A stretch of DNA of 24,166 nucleotides from UBA4720 sp038227135 (GCA_038227135.1 JBBRQC010000041.1:1-24166), one strand, 5' to 3'. Positions 14,685-22,970 are shown, counted from the stretch's first letter. Translations and numbers: made by a program. Notes: generated by a model not told the origin, from the letters alone.

Positions 14685-15554
14685 ATGGATCAAAAGGACA
14701 TCGTCTACATAAACGGCAGCTTTCTGCCGCGCAAAGAAGCGCGCGTGTCCGTCGAGGACCGCGGCTTCGTCTTCGGTGACGGAGTATATGAAGTCCTCCG
14801 CGCGATCGACGGGAAGTTGTTTGCGACCGCCTTTCACAACGACCGGTTGGAACGCAGCCTCGACGGCGTGAGAATCACGCTTGCAGGTGGGGATTCTCCT
14901 GCCAGTTTCGTCGAGACAGGGAAACGGCTGCTCCGGGAAAACGACCTGACGCGTGGCGAGGCGACGCTCTACATCCAGGTGACCAGGGGCGCGACGACGC
15001 GTGCGCACAATTTTCCTTCCCTGGACATAGCACCGACCATCTACATCTCGGTTGCGCGGTTCAAGCCGTACGCGGACCTCGCCCAAACCGGCGCTTCCGC
15101 GATCACGCATCCCGATCTCCGTTGGGGGCGCTGCGACCTCAAGACGCTCAATCTCTTGCCGAACGTGCTCGCCTCGCAGACGGCGAAAGACCGGGGAACG
15201 TTCGAGGCGATGCTCATTCGCGATGGCGTAGTGACGGAAGGTACGAGGACGAACTTCTTCGGCGTGGTGGATGGCTCGTTGCGGACACACCCGAGTGATA
15301 ACCACATTCTTCCCGGAATCACCCGCTCGGTTCTGCGCGATCTGGCGCGGGACCTCTCGATTGATATCGACGAGACTCCAATTTCTGTCGCCGAGATTCC
15401 AGGATTGTCGGAGCTGTTTCTCACCGGCACCACGACCGACGTGATGCCGATCGTGAAGCTCGACGACAGGGAAGTGGGAAATGGCAGACCCGGAGAGCTG
15501 ACTCGACGGTTACAGCGAGCGCTCGCGGAGAGTCTTGCGTCCGGCGGCGATTGA
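14685..15554 (+). CDS. Class IV aminotransferase, D-amino-acid aminotransferase type
   Basis: A 289-residue PLP enzyme. It has YINGSFLPRKEARVSVEDRGFVFGDGVYEV-type N-terminal elements (near 8-37), the PLP lysine Lys153 in CDLKTLNLLPN, Glu185 in VTEGTRTNFF, the HILPGITR segment and the C-terminal LTGTTTDVMP. The RWGRCDLKTLNLL and Arg101 (TRGATTRAH) patterns favour D-alanine transaminase over the branched-chain enzyme, giving D-glutamate and D-alanine for the cell wall. ATG 14685 directly follows the lipoprotein stop. Branched-chain aminotransferase or aminodeoxychorismate lyase are lesser alternatives. Two tRNA genes follow after 37 bases. Confidence 0.87.
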   Translation: MDQKDIVYINGSFLPRKEARVSVEDRGFVFGDGVYEVLRAIDGKLFATAFHNDRLERSLDGVRITLAGGDSPASFVETGKRLLRENDLTRGEATLYIQVTRGATTRAHNFPSLDIAPTIYISVARFKPYADLAQTGASAITHPDLRWGRCDLKTLNLLPNVLASQTAKDRGTFEAMLIRDGVVTEGTRTNFFGVVDGSLRTHPSDNHILPGITRSVLRDLARDLSIDIDETPISVAEIPGLSELFLTGTTTDVMPIVKLDDREVGNGRPGELTRRLQRALAESLASGGD

Positions 15555-15591
15555 TTAGGGTTGGCGCCGTGGCTAAGTTTCGCTTCGTAAC

Positions 15592-15668
15592 GCGCCAGTA
15601 GCTCAGTTGGATAGAGCAACAGCCTTCTAAGCTGTGGGTCGGGGGTTCGATTCCCTCCTGGCGCGCCA
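15592..15668 (+). tRNA. tRNA-Arg(TCT)
   Basis: A complete cloverleaf: acceptor GCGCCAG/CTGGCGC, D arm GCTC/GAGC, anticodon arm ACAGC/GCTGT with loop CTTCTAA (anticodon TCT), and T arm GGGGG/CCCTC with TTCGATT. Discriminator G is followed by an encoded CCA. Confidence 0.96.
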
Positions 15669-15679
15669 AGCGACAGCAC

Positions 15680-15752
15680 GCGCCGTTAGCTCAATTGGCA
15701 GAGCAAATGACTCTTAATCATTAGGTTGCAGGTTCGATTCCTGCACGGCGCA
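15680..15752 (+). tRNA. tRNA-Lys(CTT)
   Basis: A complete 73-base cloverleaf: acceptor GCGCCGT/ACGGCGC, D arm GCTC/GAGC, anticodon arm AATGA/TCATT with loop CTCTTAA (anticodon CTT), T arm GCAGG/CCTGC with TTCGATT, discriminator A. CCA is not encoded (CTA follows), unlike the Arg tRNA 11 bases upstream; the two probably form one transcript. Confidence 0.96.
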
Positions 15753-15754
15753 CT

Positions 15755-17050
15755 ATGGCCCTGACAACTGAGCCGACTATCAACGAAAGGAAACGGCCAC
15801 CTGATTGGTGGCCGTTTGCGTTTCCTCAGTCGCCGCTGAATCCCTGGCGCGGACTTGGCGGACTCCCGCGCGAGATCTGGCTTCTGTTCGCCACGAATCT
15901 GGTCAACAGGGCGGGGATGATGGTCCTCCCCTTTCTGGTGCTCTATCTGACACGTGAGCTTCGGTTCTCCGCCGTGCGGGCGGGTTTCGTGTTCGCGGTT
16001 TACGGCGCGACCGCAATCGTGGCGGGTCCAGTCTCGGGAAAATTGAGCGATCGTATCGGGGCGCTTCCAATCATGCGTGCGTCGCTCATCTCGTCGGGCA
16101 TCGCGTTGCTCCTCTTCCCATTCGCAAAGAGCTTTGCCGCCGTCGTTGCAATCACCATCGTATGGGCTGCATGCGCGGAGCTTTTCCGACCGGCGAGTCT
16201 GGCGGCGATCACGCACGTGGTCTCCCCGTCGCAGAGACGGTCGGCTTTTGCGCTCAACCGTCTTGCCATCAATCTCGGGATGAGCATCGGCCCGGCCCTC
16301 GGCGGATTCCTGGCGACCGTGTCATTTCGAACGATGTTCGTTGTTGATGCGTTGACCACGCTGATGGCAGGGGCGGTGCTGTCTCTGACGACCTGGCAGT
16401 TGTCTACGGGTGGCCTCGACGGCCAGTCAGAAACGGAAGATGTCCGTCTCGAGGTGCGCAGCATCCTTCACGACCGACGTCTCGCGATCTTTCTTCTCGG
16501 CTCGGTTCTGGTCGGCATCGTGTTCTTTCAGCACGAGTCGGCCTTGCCGTTGTACCTCGTGCAGTACCTCCACATGTCACCCGCGTTCTACGGGGCGCTG
16601 TTCACGATCAACACGCTTCTGATCGTGGCGCTCGAAGTGCCGCTCAATGCGGCCACGTCGCGCTGGCCAAACACGTGGTCGCTGGTCATCGGCTCTCTGC
16701 TTTTCGCCGTCGGCTTTGGCGCGCTCACCTTCGTGTCGTCGGTGGCGGGTGTGACCGCGATGCTGATCGTGTGGACCTTCGGAGAGATGATGCTGTTCCC
16801 AGCGATGGCCGCTCACCTTGGTGAAATCGCGCCCCCATCGCTGCGCGGAACTTACATGGGCGCCTACAGTATGTCGCTCAGTGTCGCCCTCACCCTCGGC
16901 CCCTGGCTCGGTACTCAACTCCTCTCGACGAGCGGACCTGCGGGAGTATGGTCGGTCATGTTCGCGCTGGGAGCGCTGGCCGCTCTGCTGATGGGGTACG
17001 CCGCCCCTCCGCACCGCCGGCGCCGTGCTGCAGTCGCCGCTGAATCTTAG
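15755..17050 (+). CDS. MFS transporter, drug/small-molecule exporter type
   Basis: A 431-residue permease with about twelve helices. It has a first helix block FATNLVNRAGMMVLPFLVLYLT, the motif-A loop G-K-L-S-D-R-I-G after helix 2, and GPALGGFLATVSFRTMFVVDA in the first half. The layout resembles MdtH/YfcJ-like exporters rather than sugar importers; substrate unknown. The ATG at 15755 begins two bases after tRNA-Lys with no room for a normal ribosome site. No other in-frame start occurs until Met54-Met55, which would cut helix 1. An 11-bp hairpin lies within codons 13-21. The 3' end overlaps the convergent uridine kinase by 95 bases. Confidence 0.85.
   Translation: MALTTEPTINERKRPPDWWPFAFPQSPLNPWRGLGGLPREIWLLFATNLVNRAGMMVLPFLVLYLTRELRFSAVRAGFVFAVYGATAIVAGPVSGKLSDRIGALPIMRASLISSGIALLLFPFAKSFAAVVAITIVWAACAELFRPASLAAITHVVSPSQRRSAFALNRLAINLGMSIGPALGGFLATVSFRTMFVVDALTTLMAGAVLSLTTWQLSTGGLDGQSETEDVRLEVRSILHDRRLAIFLLGSVLVGIVFFQHESALPLYLVQYLHMSPAFYGALFTINTLLIVALEVPLNAATSRWPNTWSLVIGSLLFAVGFGALTFVSSVAGVTAMLIVWTFGEMMLFPAMAAHLGEIAPPSLRGTYMGAYSMSLSVALTLGPWLGTQLLSTSGPAGVWSVMFALGALAALLMGYAAPPHRRRRAAVAAES
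15791..15817 (+). terminator. Hairpin after tRNA-Lys, inside the start of the MFS gene
   Basis: AAACGGCCACC (15791-15801) pairs perfectly with GGTGGCCGTTT (15807-15817) around TGATT, followed by GCGTTT rather than a clean T run. It is placed to end the tRNA transcript or to attenuate the MFS gene. Confidence 0.5.
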
Positions 17051-17642
17051 CGACGATCATCTCGATGGCGATCGCGTTATGGCCACCGCGCGGCATTATC
17101 ACATCAGCGTAGCGCTTACTCGGCTCTACGAATTCGCAATGCATTGGCTGCACGGTGGAGAGATACTGCTCGATGATCTCCTCGAGCGGCCGGCCGCGGT
17201 CGCGCGTGTCCCGCTCGATTCGCCGGATAAGTCTGATGTCCGCATCCGCGTCGACGAATACCTTGACGTCGCAAAGGTCCCGCACTCGCGCGTCGACGAA
17301 CAACAGGATGCCGTCGATGACGATTACATCCGCGGGCTCGATCCGCGTCGTGTCGGTCCTGCGCAAGTGAGTGAGGAAATCGTACTCCGGCTTGTCGATC
17401 GGCCGGCGGCTGCCAAGGGCTTCGAGATGCGCGCAGAGCAAATCATAATCGAACGCATCAGGATGATCCCAATTGACCTTCCTGCGCTCGTCGAGTGTCA
17501 GTGACGTAAAATTCTTGTAGTAGGCGTCCATATCGATGAAGGCGACCGAAGACGTCGTGAGATGATCGGCGACGCTTCTGGCGACGGTCGATTTCCCTGA
17601 GCCCGACCCACCGGCGATTCCGATAATGAGAGGTTTGAGCAT
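16956..17642 (-). CDS. udk: Uridine kinase
   Basis: A 228-residue P-loop kinase phosphorylating uridine and cytidine in pyrimidine salvage. The Walker A motif GGSGSGKST is at 11-19, followed by IDMDAYYK, the NWDHPDAFD substrate segment, KPEYDF, VIVIDGILLF, and the R-R-I-E-R-D-T-R-D-R-G-R lid. ATG 17642 is chosen; GTG 17645 is in frame directly before it. The core ends near residue 205, and a basic, Ala/Arg-rich tail of about 20 residues occupies the 95-base overlap with the convergent MFS gene. The tail may be dispensable. No functional link to neighbours is evident. Confidence 0.94.
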   Translation of the reverse strand: MLKPLIIGIAGGSGSGKSTVARSVADHLTTSSVAFIDMDAYYKNFTSLTLDERRKVNWDHPDAFDYDLLCAHLEALGSRRPIDKPEYDFLTHLRRTDTTRIEPADVIVIDGILLFVDARVRDLCDVKVFVDADADIRLIRRIERDTRDRGRPLEEIIEQYLSTVQPMHCEFVEPSKRYADVIMPRGGHNAIAIEMIVAKIQRRLQHGAGGAEGRRTPSAERPALPART

Positions 17643-17730
17643 CACGGTTCAAAGCTACGGCGCTCGTGATTGGAACGCATTATGCCCGCTAAAGTCAGCA
17701 CTCGAATACCATCTCTCGGCGGGCTCCGCC

Positions 17731-18081
17731 ATGAAAATCCAATCTATCGCTTGCGCGCTTTTCTTAGCCGGCGCCCTCGCTTGCAATGCATTCTCCCGCG
17801 GCTCCGGCATCACCGACCAGAATCAGCCGACGGTCGTGCAGGTCGACAACCAGGGTTTCCTGGATATGAACGTATACGCCGTGCGCTCGACGCAACGCGT
17901 GCGACTGGGAACCGCTGCGGGGAACAGCAAGACCAACCTTACTATTCCGCGAAGTCTGATCGCCGGGCTTACGCCCCTTCGTTTTGTCGCCGATCCGATC
18001 GGTGGGAGCAGAGCGTCAGTCAGTCAGGAGATAACGGTCGCACCGGCTGACACGGTGGAGCTAACGATTCCTCCTCGGTAG
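17731..18081 (+). CDS. Small hypothetical lipoprotein
   Basis: A 116-residue protein starting at ATG 17731. The signal peptide MKIQSIACALFLAGALAC gives a lipid-attachment Cys18. The mature part reads VVQVDNQGFLDMNVYAV, RVRLGTAAGNSKTNLTIP and LRFVADPIGGSRASVSQEI, ending in a DTVELTIPPR strand, consistent with one small beta-sandwich domain. Short lipoproteins with this V-x-N-x-x-F-x-D-x-x-V-Y...RLG pattern recur in Gemmatimonadota and have no known role. It faces the convergent lipid kinase gene with a 23-base gap. An upstream in-frame start lacks support. Confidence 0.75.
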   Translation: MKIQSIACALFLAGALACNAFSRGSGITDQNQPTVVQVDNQGFLDMNVYAVRSTQRVRLGTAAGNSKTNLTIPRSLIAGLTPLRFVADPIGGSRASVSQEITVAPADTVELTIPPR

Positions 18082-18104
18082 CTCGAGCGCGTCTCATCGA
18101 AGCA

Positions 18105-19004
18105 TCAGCGAGGGTAGCCCGGCGGGGCGATCACATTGAGAGCACCCGGCATACACTCGATCTTCACCGTCGATGACAGTGCCTGCCGCAGCTCCCCATC
18201 TACCTCCATCATGGGTGGCGCGGAAAACCGGAGCATCATCGAGCGCGCGCTTTCCGTCCTGACCGACGGAAGCGACAGGTGAGTTCCGCGAAACGCGCCG
18301 GCGAAGACACGTACGCGGTCGACCAGGCCAGTGTCCCCGACAAATCCGAAATCGAGCTGGCCATCGGTCGTCGAGGCATTTGGTGCGATGCGGAATGCGC
18401 CGCCCAGGAATCGTCCGTTTGATGCTGTCAACATCAGCATCTTGCCAGCGTCCGAATGCAATCCGTCCACGAAGACGTCGATCCCACGATAAGTGAGGAG
18501 CTGACGGAGGGCCGAATAGATGTAGACGGCGTCGCCCTTCAAGAAACGGACGTGTTGCGTTGCCTCGAGAACGGATGCTACGAACCCGAATCCGCAGCTA
18601 TTCAGAAAGTAGCGGCCGTCTGTGAGACCCACATCGATTTCGCTGCTGACACCGTTGGAAATCAATTCCGCTAGCTGTTGCGGAGACAGGTTTCCGACAC
18701 CAATGGTCTTCGCGAAATCGTCTCCTGTTCCGGAAGGAATGACGGCAAGTTTGCACTTTCCTTCAGATCGCAAAACTGCGTTCGCGATTCCCGAGCAAGT
18801 ACCATCGCCACCGACTGCGACAAGAATGCTCGCTCCTTTCCCCAGTGCGGCAGACGCGAGACTCTCCTCGTCCCCGGATTCGCGGGTGTACAAGGTTTCG
18901 GCGATCACACCGTCGGCTACGCAGGCGTGCAACTCTGCAAGCCGCTGTAACGATCGACCTCGTCCCGCGGCCGGATTGGCAATCACAAAAACAGAAGCGC
19001 TCAT
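18105..19004 (-). CDS. Diacylglycerol/lipid kinase family protein (DagK, YegS-like)
   Basis: A 299-residue protein of the DAGK catalytic family, acting on membrane lipids with ATP. The nucleotide motif NPAAGRG is at 10-16, VGGDGT at 64-69 and PSGTGDDFA at 91-99. A beta-rich C-terminal domain contains GGAFRIAPNAST-DGQLDF and VDGE. The usual Asn in GTGNDFA is Asp here, and the usual Asp in the G-x-G-x-D-A loop is Val (GFGFVAS), so activity or substrate may differ from DgkB. ATG 19004 lacks a strong ribosome site but fits the family N-terminus. It is divergent from the basic protein gene. Confidence 0.9.
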   Translation of the reverse strand: MSASVFVIANPAAGRGRSLQRLAELHACVADGVIAETLYTRESGDEESLASAALGKGASILVAVGGDGTCSGIANAVLRSEGKCKLAVIPSGTGDDFAKTIGVGNLSPQQLAELISNGVSSEIDVGLTDGRYFLNSCGFGFVASVLEATQHVRFLKGDAVYIYSALRQLLTYRGIDVFVDGLHSDAGKMLMLTASNGRFLGGAFRIAPNASTTDGQLDFGFVGDTGLVDRVRVFAGAFRGTHLSLPSVRTESARSMMLRFSAPPMMEVDGELRQALSSTVKIECMPGALNVIAPPGYPR

Positions 19005-19062
19005 CTCGCAGGGCTGTGAAACTCATTCTCTCTGATTACCCGAGCGCCTGATCGCACGACCT

Positions 19063-19068
19063 AGTATA
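19063..19068 (-). promoter_or_regulatory. Possible -10 box for the lipid kinase gene
   Basis: The minus strand reads TATACT here, 59 bases before the lipid kinase start. No good -35 hexamer lies at 16-18 bases, so the call is weak. Confidence 0.25.
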
Positions 19069-19187
19069 CGGTTGCGCCCGGGGTTGAACCAGCTGCGCGA
19101 CGCGCTTTGCGTCGCCTTGCGTCGAAATCCGGGCGACCGTACGTTCTTTCCCGTGCGTGCAGCCCAGGCCTCATCGGGAGGAATAAA

Positions 19188-19412
19188 ATGGCGCGACCCA
19201 GACGGAAGGCGGCGAGGAAGACGAAAAGGACGAAGATGCTCCGGCAGGAGAGTATTCTTAAGCGTGCAAGGCTCGTAAGTGAGTCACGGTTGAATGAAGC
19301 CACGCGGAAGAAAGTCGCGAAGATCACGGTAGCCGAGGCGCGGGCACTCGCGAGCGTGAAACGGAAGACCGGCTATCCGGGATCGCTGCACATCAGGTCC
19401 TTCTTTTTCTAG
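19188..19412 (+). CDS. Very basic 74-residue protein
   Basis: ATG 19188 follows an excellent ribosome site GGGAGGA at 19176-19182. Of 74 residues, 13 are Arg and 10 are Lys against four Glu and no Asp. The first 16 residues (MARPRRKAARKTKRTK) look like a disordered nucleic-acid-binding tail. The middle may be helical, and the end reads KRKTGYPGSLHIRSFFF. No known fold is recognised. Its stop lies five bases before the diiron-protein start, so the two are probably co-transcribed. A 7-bp hairpin (97-103 paired with 109-115 of the 19 kb block, i.e. 19097-19115) sits in its leader. A nucleoid or RNA-binding role is only inferred from charge. Confidence 0.78.
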   Translation: MARPRRKAARKTKRTKMLRQESILKRARLVSESRLNEATRKKVAKITVAEARALASVKRKTGYPGSLHIRSFFF

Positions 19413-19417
19413 ACCGA

Positions 19418-20110
19418 ATGGTGTCGCGCAGCGCGGCGCGCGCTCCCGCGCACAGCGTCGCGCTGCGCCTGAAGCTGGACCTCGCGGCAGGCGAGTACGA
19501 TAAGGCGGGACGTGCTTTTTGGCGGCACCGCCGACTTGCGGAGCTGATTCCCGACTATCTGTTCTGCATCCACAGCATCATTCGCGCGAGCGTGCCCCTC
19601 ATGGAGGCAGCGCGCGACCGCGCCGAGTCGTTGGCCGGAAAAGACCACTTGGCCAAGTCACTATCGGGATACCTGGCTCAGCACGTGAACGAGGAGCGCC
19701 ATCACGACGACTGGCTCCTGGATGACCTCGAGGAACTCGGGGTTTCGCGCGAGGCAGTCTGGTCACGAATGCCGTCGCCGACCGTGGCTTCCCTGGTGGG
19801 GGCGCAATATTACTGGATTTTCCACCACCATCCGCTCGCAGTGCTGGGCTACATCGCAGTGCTCGAGGGCAACCCACCAATCGAGAGCGACATCGCCGAG
19901 ATCGTCGAGCGCACCGGGCTGACCGAGCGCGCGTTTCGCACTTTCATTAAGCATGCTCGGCTCGATCCGCATCATCGCGACGATCTGGATTCAGCGCTCG
20001 ATGCGATGCCTCTTGCGCGGGAACACGAGGTGCTCGTCGCGACCAGCGCCCTAGAGACACAACATCTGCTCGGAGTTTGCCTTCGCGAACTGGTGAAGGA
20101 TCATCCTTAG
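19418..20110 (+). CDS. Iron-containing redox enzyme family protein (haem-oxygenase-like diiron fold)
   Basis: A 230-residue all-helical protein. Candidate metal ligands are Glu92/Glu93 and His96 in QHVNEERHHDDW, Glu150 in YIAVLEG, and His179, Asp183, His185/His186 and Asp189 in KHARLDPHHRDDLD. This Glu/His spacing fits the haem-oxygenase-like diiron oxidase (HDO) group, which includes UndA-type decarboxylases and N-oxygenases. The reaction cannot be read from the sequence. ATG 19418 lies five bases after the basic protein gene. It converges on the Ser/Thr kinase gene with a 37-base gap. Confidence 0.82.
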   Translation: MVSRSAARAPAHSVALRLKLDLAAGEYDKAGRAFWRHRRLAELIPDYLFCIHSIIRASVPLMEAARDRAESLAGKDHLAKSLSGYLAQHVNEERHHDDWLLDDLEELGVSREAVWSRMPSPTVASLVGAQYYWIFHHHPLAVLGYIAVLEGNPPIESDIAEIVERTGLTERAFRTFIKHARLDPHHRDDLDSALDAMPLAREHEVLVATSALETQHLLGVCLRELVKDHP

Positions 20111-20147
20111 GACCCAGGTCGACCGCGCCATCGTAGGGGCTGGCTCT

Positions 20148-22670
20148 TCAAGGCAAGCCGACCCGGTGCACGAGCCGCCCAAAGCGCGGATCGCTGCGGA
20201 TCGGATTCCACTGGCGGTCCACTTTCAAAGCCAGCAGGTACGGTGAGCGCGCCTGATACGCCTTGTCCAGCCACTGGAACGCCTTATCGCGATCTCCTAA
20301 CCGAACGTACACGGCTGCGATAAGCTCGGGACGCACATATGTCACGCTGGAAAGGGCCTCGAGCCTTGCTACGAGGCGCAAAGCTTCGGCGCGATGTCCG
20401 CGAGCGGCTTCGGCCGACGCGAGCATGAACTCCAAGTCCGGACCGAGCATTTTGCGCGCCTGACCAAAGATGGAATCGGCTTCCGCATTGCGTCCCTCGG
20501 CGATGAGGGCCTCGCCGATGGAAACCATTGCGATGGGCTCCACCGAGGGCGCCAGCTGAATCGCGCGCTGGTATTCCGCGATCGACTCCCGTGGGCGCCC
20601 GACGATTCCGTAGAATCGTCCCAGCAGCAGCGCATTGAGGACCGAGAGAGGATCCGACTCCTGCGCTTGCTTGAGCACCATGAGCGCCGAGTCAGGCTTG
20701 TCGGTGGCCAGGAGCAGACCATGCAGCGCGAGCTGCGCGAGGAACGAATGCGGATCGAGCGCCAGCGCCGTGTTCGTTTCGCGCCGTCCTTCAACGAGAT
20801 TCCACTCATACTGATACAGCGCAACGCCGCGGGCTGCATGCGCATCGGCTAGTGTGGAATCGTACGACAACGCCTGGTCCGCTGCCCGCTTCGCCGCCGG
20901 ATACGCGATTCTCGGCGCTACATAGTCGTCGGCCAGAAAAATCCACGACTCGGCGATGCCCGCCCAGGCTTGCGAGTATCGCGGGTCGAGCTCGATCGCC
21001 TTGTTGTATAACTCGATGCTCTGACGCAGCGGCGCTTCCTCGAACTTGTTGAACTGGTGCCGCGCACGCAGGTAGAGATCGTAGGCAGCCAGGTTCGTGG
21101 TGCCGGGTTGCGAAAGCTGGCGCGGCGTGCTGCCGGCGAGTCGGACGCGAAGCTGATCGAGAATCGCAGTAGAGATACTGTCCTGCATCGCGAAGATGTT
21201 GGCGTTGGTAACCTCGAATGTCTCGGACCAGAGTCCCGTGCCATCCCGAGTGTTAGTGAGCTGCACGAAGACGCGGAGCCGATCACCCGCGCGACGCACT
21301 GATCCCTCGAGGATGTTGTCAACTCGCAGCGCACGGCCGATGTCGGCCGCGCTGACGTTTTTCCTGTCCTTGAACGTGAACGCGGATGTTCGGGAGGCGA
21401 CCGCGAGGCCGGGCACGGAGCTGAGATTTACGATGAGCTGCTCCGCCATTCCGTCGCCGAAGTAATCTTGGGTGGAATCCGCGTTTCCCGAGAACGGCAG
21501 CACCGCAATCGACTTGATCGCGCCGGTCCCTCCGGATCCGAACAGTCGGTCCCGCCATCCGGATGGCACGAGTAGTGACGCGACCGCTAACAGCGCGACG
21601 AGAGCCCCGAGCACGGCGAGCCTCCTCCACGAGCGCGAATCCTCCACTTTGATTTTGCGCTTTCTGAGAGCGGGCCGCGCGATGCTTGGGTCGGTCGCCT
21701 CCCCACCCGTGGCGACCTGATTGTGATTGCGATCAGGTATCGGTGAAGGGACTCGGTGGCGTCCGCCGCGGCCCTTGGATCTACGGAGCGATGACTCCGG
21801 CCAAATCGCCTCGGCGAATGCGCCTGCTGTCGGGTAGCGATCGTTGACATTCCGCGATAGCGCTTTCCCCACTGCCTGGTCGAGCCAACGCGGTACGTCC
21901 TTGCGCGTCGACAAAATGGACGGAGCACCCTCGGTGAAGCGATTGACGAAACCTTCCTTGCCCGCGAAGGGAGGCTTTCCAGTAAGCATTTCGAAGAGAA
22001 CGCAGGCGAGACTATATGTGTCACTCCGGCCATCGATGTCATGTTCTCCTATCAATTGCTCTGGGCTCATATAGGCGGGCGTGCCCGGGCTGCCTGCGCC
22101 CGTGTGCGTTAGCTGAACACCCGAGAGGTCGATAGCCCGCGCGATGCCGAAGTCTGCGAGAATCGGGCGGCCCGCCGAAAGCAGGATGTTCTCGGGTTTT
22201 ATGTCCCGATGGATAATCCCCTGAGAATGCGCATAGCCGAGAGCGGCTGCCGAGTCCCGAGCGATGGCGCACGCGTCATCGACGGGCAGCTGTCTCTCCC
22301 GATCCATGCGAGCCCGTAGCGTTTCGCCTCCGACGTAAGGCATCACATAATAAATGAGCGCTTCGACGTGCCCTGAATCATGCAGCGGGAGTATGTTGGG
22401 ATGCTGCAGTTTCGCGAGCGTCCGAATTTCTCGGATGAACCGAAGCTCTCCGGTTTCCGAAGTCGGATCTGTATTAAGCACTTTGATCGCGACCTTTCTT
22501 TCGTGCTTCAGGTCTTGGGCGAGATAGACGGTAGCGAATGCTCCTTGCCCTATCTCACGCTCGATCTCGTAGTGGCCGCGGAGCGCAACGCGTAACGGCG
22601 CGATCGGGTCGAGCGGAGGTACCATGGGAGATGGATCCGCTGCGTAGCGGGGGCTGGGAGGTTGGAGCAT
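20148..22670 (-). CDS. Transmembrane Ser/Thr protein kinase with TolB-like and TPR regions
   Basis: An 840-residue protein. The Pkn2-type kinase domain (about 33-290) has IGQGAFATVYLA, VAIK with Lys63, HRDIKPEN with catalytic Asp156 and DFG with Asp173. A basic linker and one transmembrane helix (about 351-369) follow. Next comes an extracytoplasmic TolB/FlgO-like domain (IAVLPFSGNADSTQDYFGDGMAEQL, about 388-500) and a helical TPR-rich half to the end. ATG 22670 has GAGGG just upstream; TTG 22685 is a longer in-frame alternative. This architecture is abundant in Gemmatimonadota. Targets are unknown; the outside TPRs probably sense or bind peptides or proteins. It is divergent from the rRNA operon. 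Confidence 0.93.
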   Translation of the reverse strand: MLQPPSPRYAADPSPMVPPLDPIAPLRVALRGHYEIEREIGQGAFATVYLAQDLKHERKVAIKVLNTDPTSETGELRFIREIRTLAKLQHPNILPLHDSGHVEALIYYVMPYVGGETLRARMDRERQLPVDDACAIARDSAAALGYAHSQGIIHRDIKPENILLSAGRPILADFGIARAIDLSGVQLTHTGAGSPGTPAYMSPEQLIGEHDIDGRSDTYSLACVLFEMLTGKPPFAGKEGFVNRFTEGAPSILSTRKDVPRWLDQAVGKALSRNVNDRYPTAGAFAEAIWPESSLRRSKGRGGRHRVPSPIPDRNHNQVATGGEATDPSIARPALRKRKIKVEDSRSWRRLAVLGALVALLAVASLLVPSGWRDRLFGSGGTGAIKSIAVLPFSGNADSTQDYFGDGMAEQLIVNLSSVPGLAVASRTSAFTFKDRKNVSAADIGRALRVDNILEGSVRRAGDRLRVFVQLTNTRDGTGLWSETFEVTNANIFAMQDSISTAILDQLRVRLAGSTPRQLSQPGTTNLAAYDLYLRARHQFNKFEEAPLRQSIELYNKAIELDPRYSQAWAGIAESWIFLADDYVAPRIAYPAAKRAADQALSYDSTLADAHAARGVALYQYEWNLVEGRRETNTALALDPHSFLAQLALHGLLLATDKPDSALMVLKQAQESDPLSVLNALLLGRFYGIVGRPRESIAEYQRAIQLAPSVEPIAMVSIGEALIAEGRNAEADSIFGQARKMLGPDLEFMLASAEAARGHRAEALRLVARLEALSSVTYVRPELIAAVYVRLGDRDKAFQWLDKAYQARSPYLLALKVDRQWNPIRSDPRFGRLVHRVGLP

Positions 22671-22935
22671 TCCACCCTCTGGCAATGCAGGGCAAACATA
22701 CGGGCAAACTTCGCTTGCGGCCAGCGTTTCCTTCGCCCAATCGACGCTCTGGTGAATCTCGATTTGTGCCGTGCATGGACTGCCTTGCTGCGCTGGTTTT
22801 TCTGGGGGGTTGGGACCGGGGGGTTGAAGTCGCGCATTAGTCGCACTAGCTTGCGAATCCCCTCCGACTGGCGTTCAAGCCAGCTCAGGAAGAGAGGACG
22901 AGGAAGCGGACATAGAAAGACTTGCTTCGAATCAC
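22671..22935. other. Intergenic region between kinase and rRNA promoter
   Basis: No gene is supportable. A hairpin CTGGC(GTTCAA)GCCAG lies at 22868-22883. I found no clear kinase promoter on the minus strand. Confidence 0.4.
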
Positions 22936-22964
22936 TTGACGAATGAACCTCTTTGGTTTATTCT
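22936..22964 (+). promoter_or_regulatory. rRNA operon promoter
   Basis: TTGACG (22936-22941) and TATTCT (22959-22964) are separated by exactly 17 bases, predicting a start near 22971. It is about 240 bases upstream of the 16S gene, a normal rRNA leader length. Confidence 0.75.
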
Positions 22965-22970
22965 TCAAGG

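Noticed and set aside
14190..15305. 371-residue minus-strand open frame
   Set aside because: Antisense to the lipoprotein and aminotransferase genes, both of which have clear motifs.
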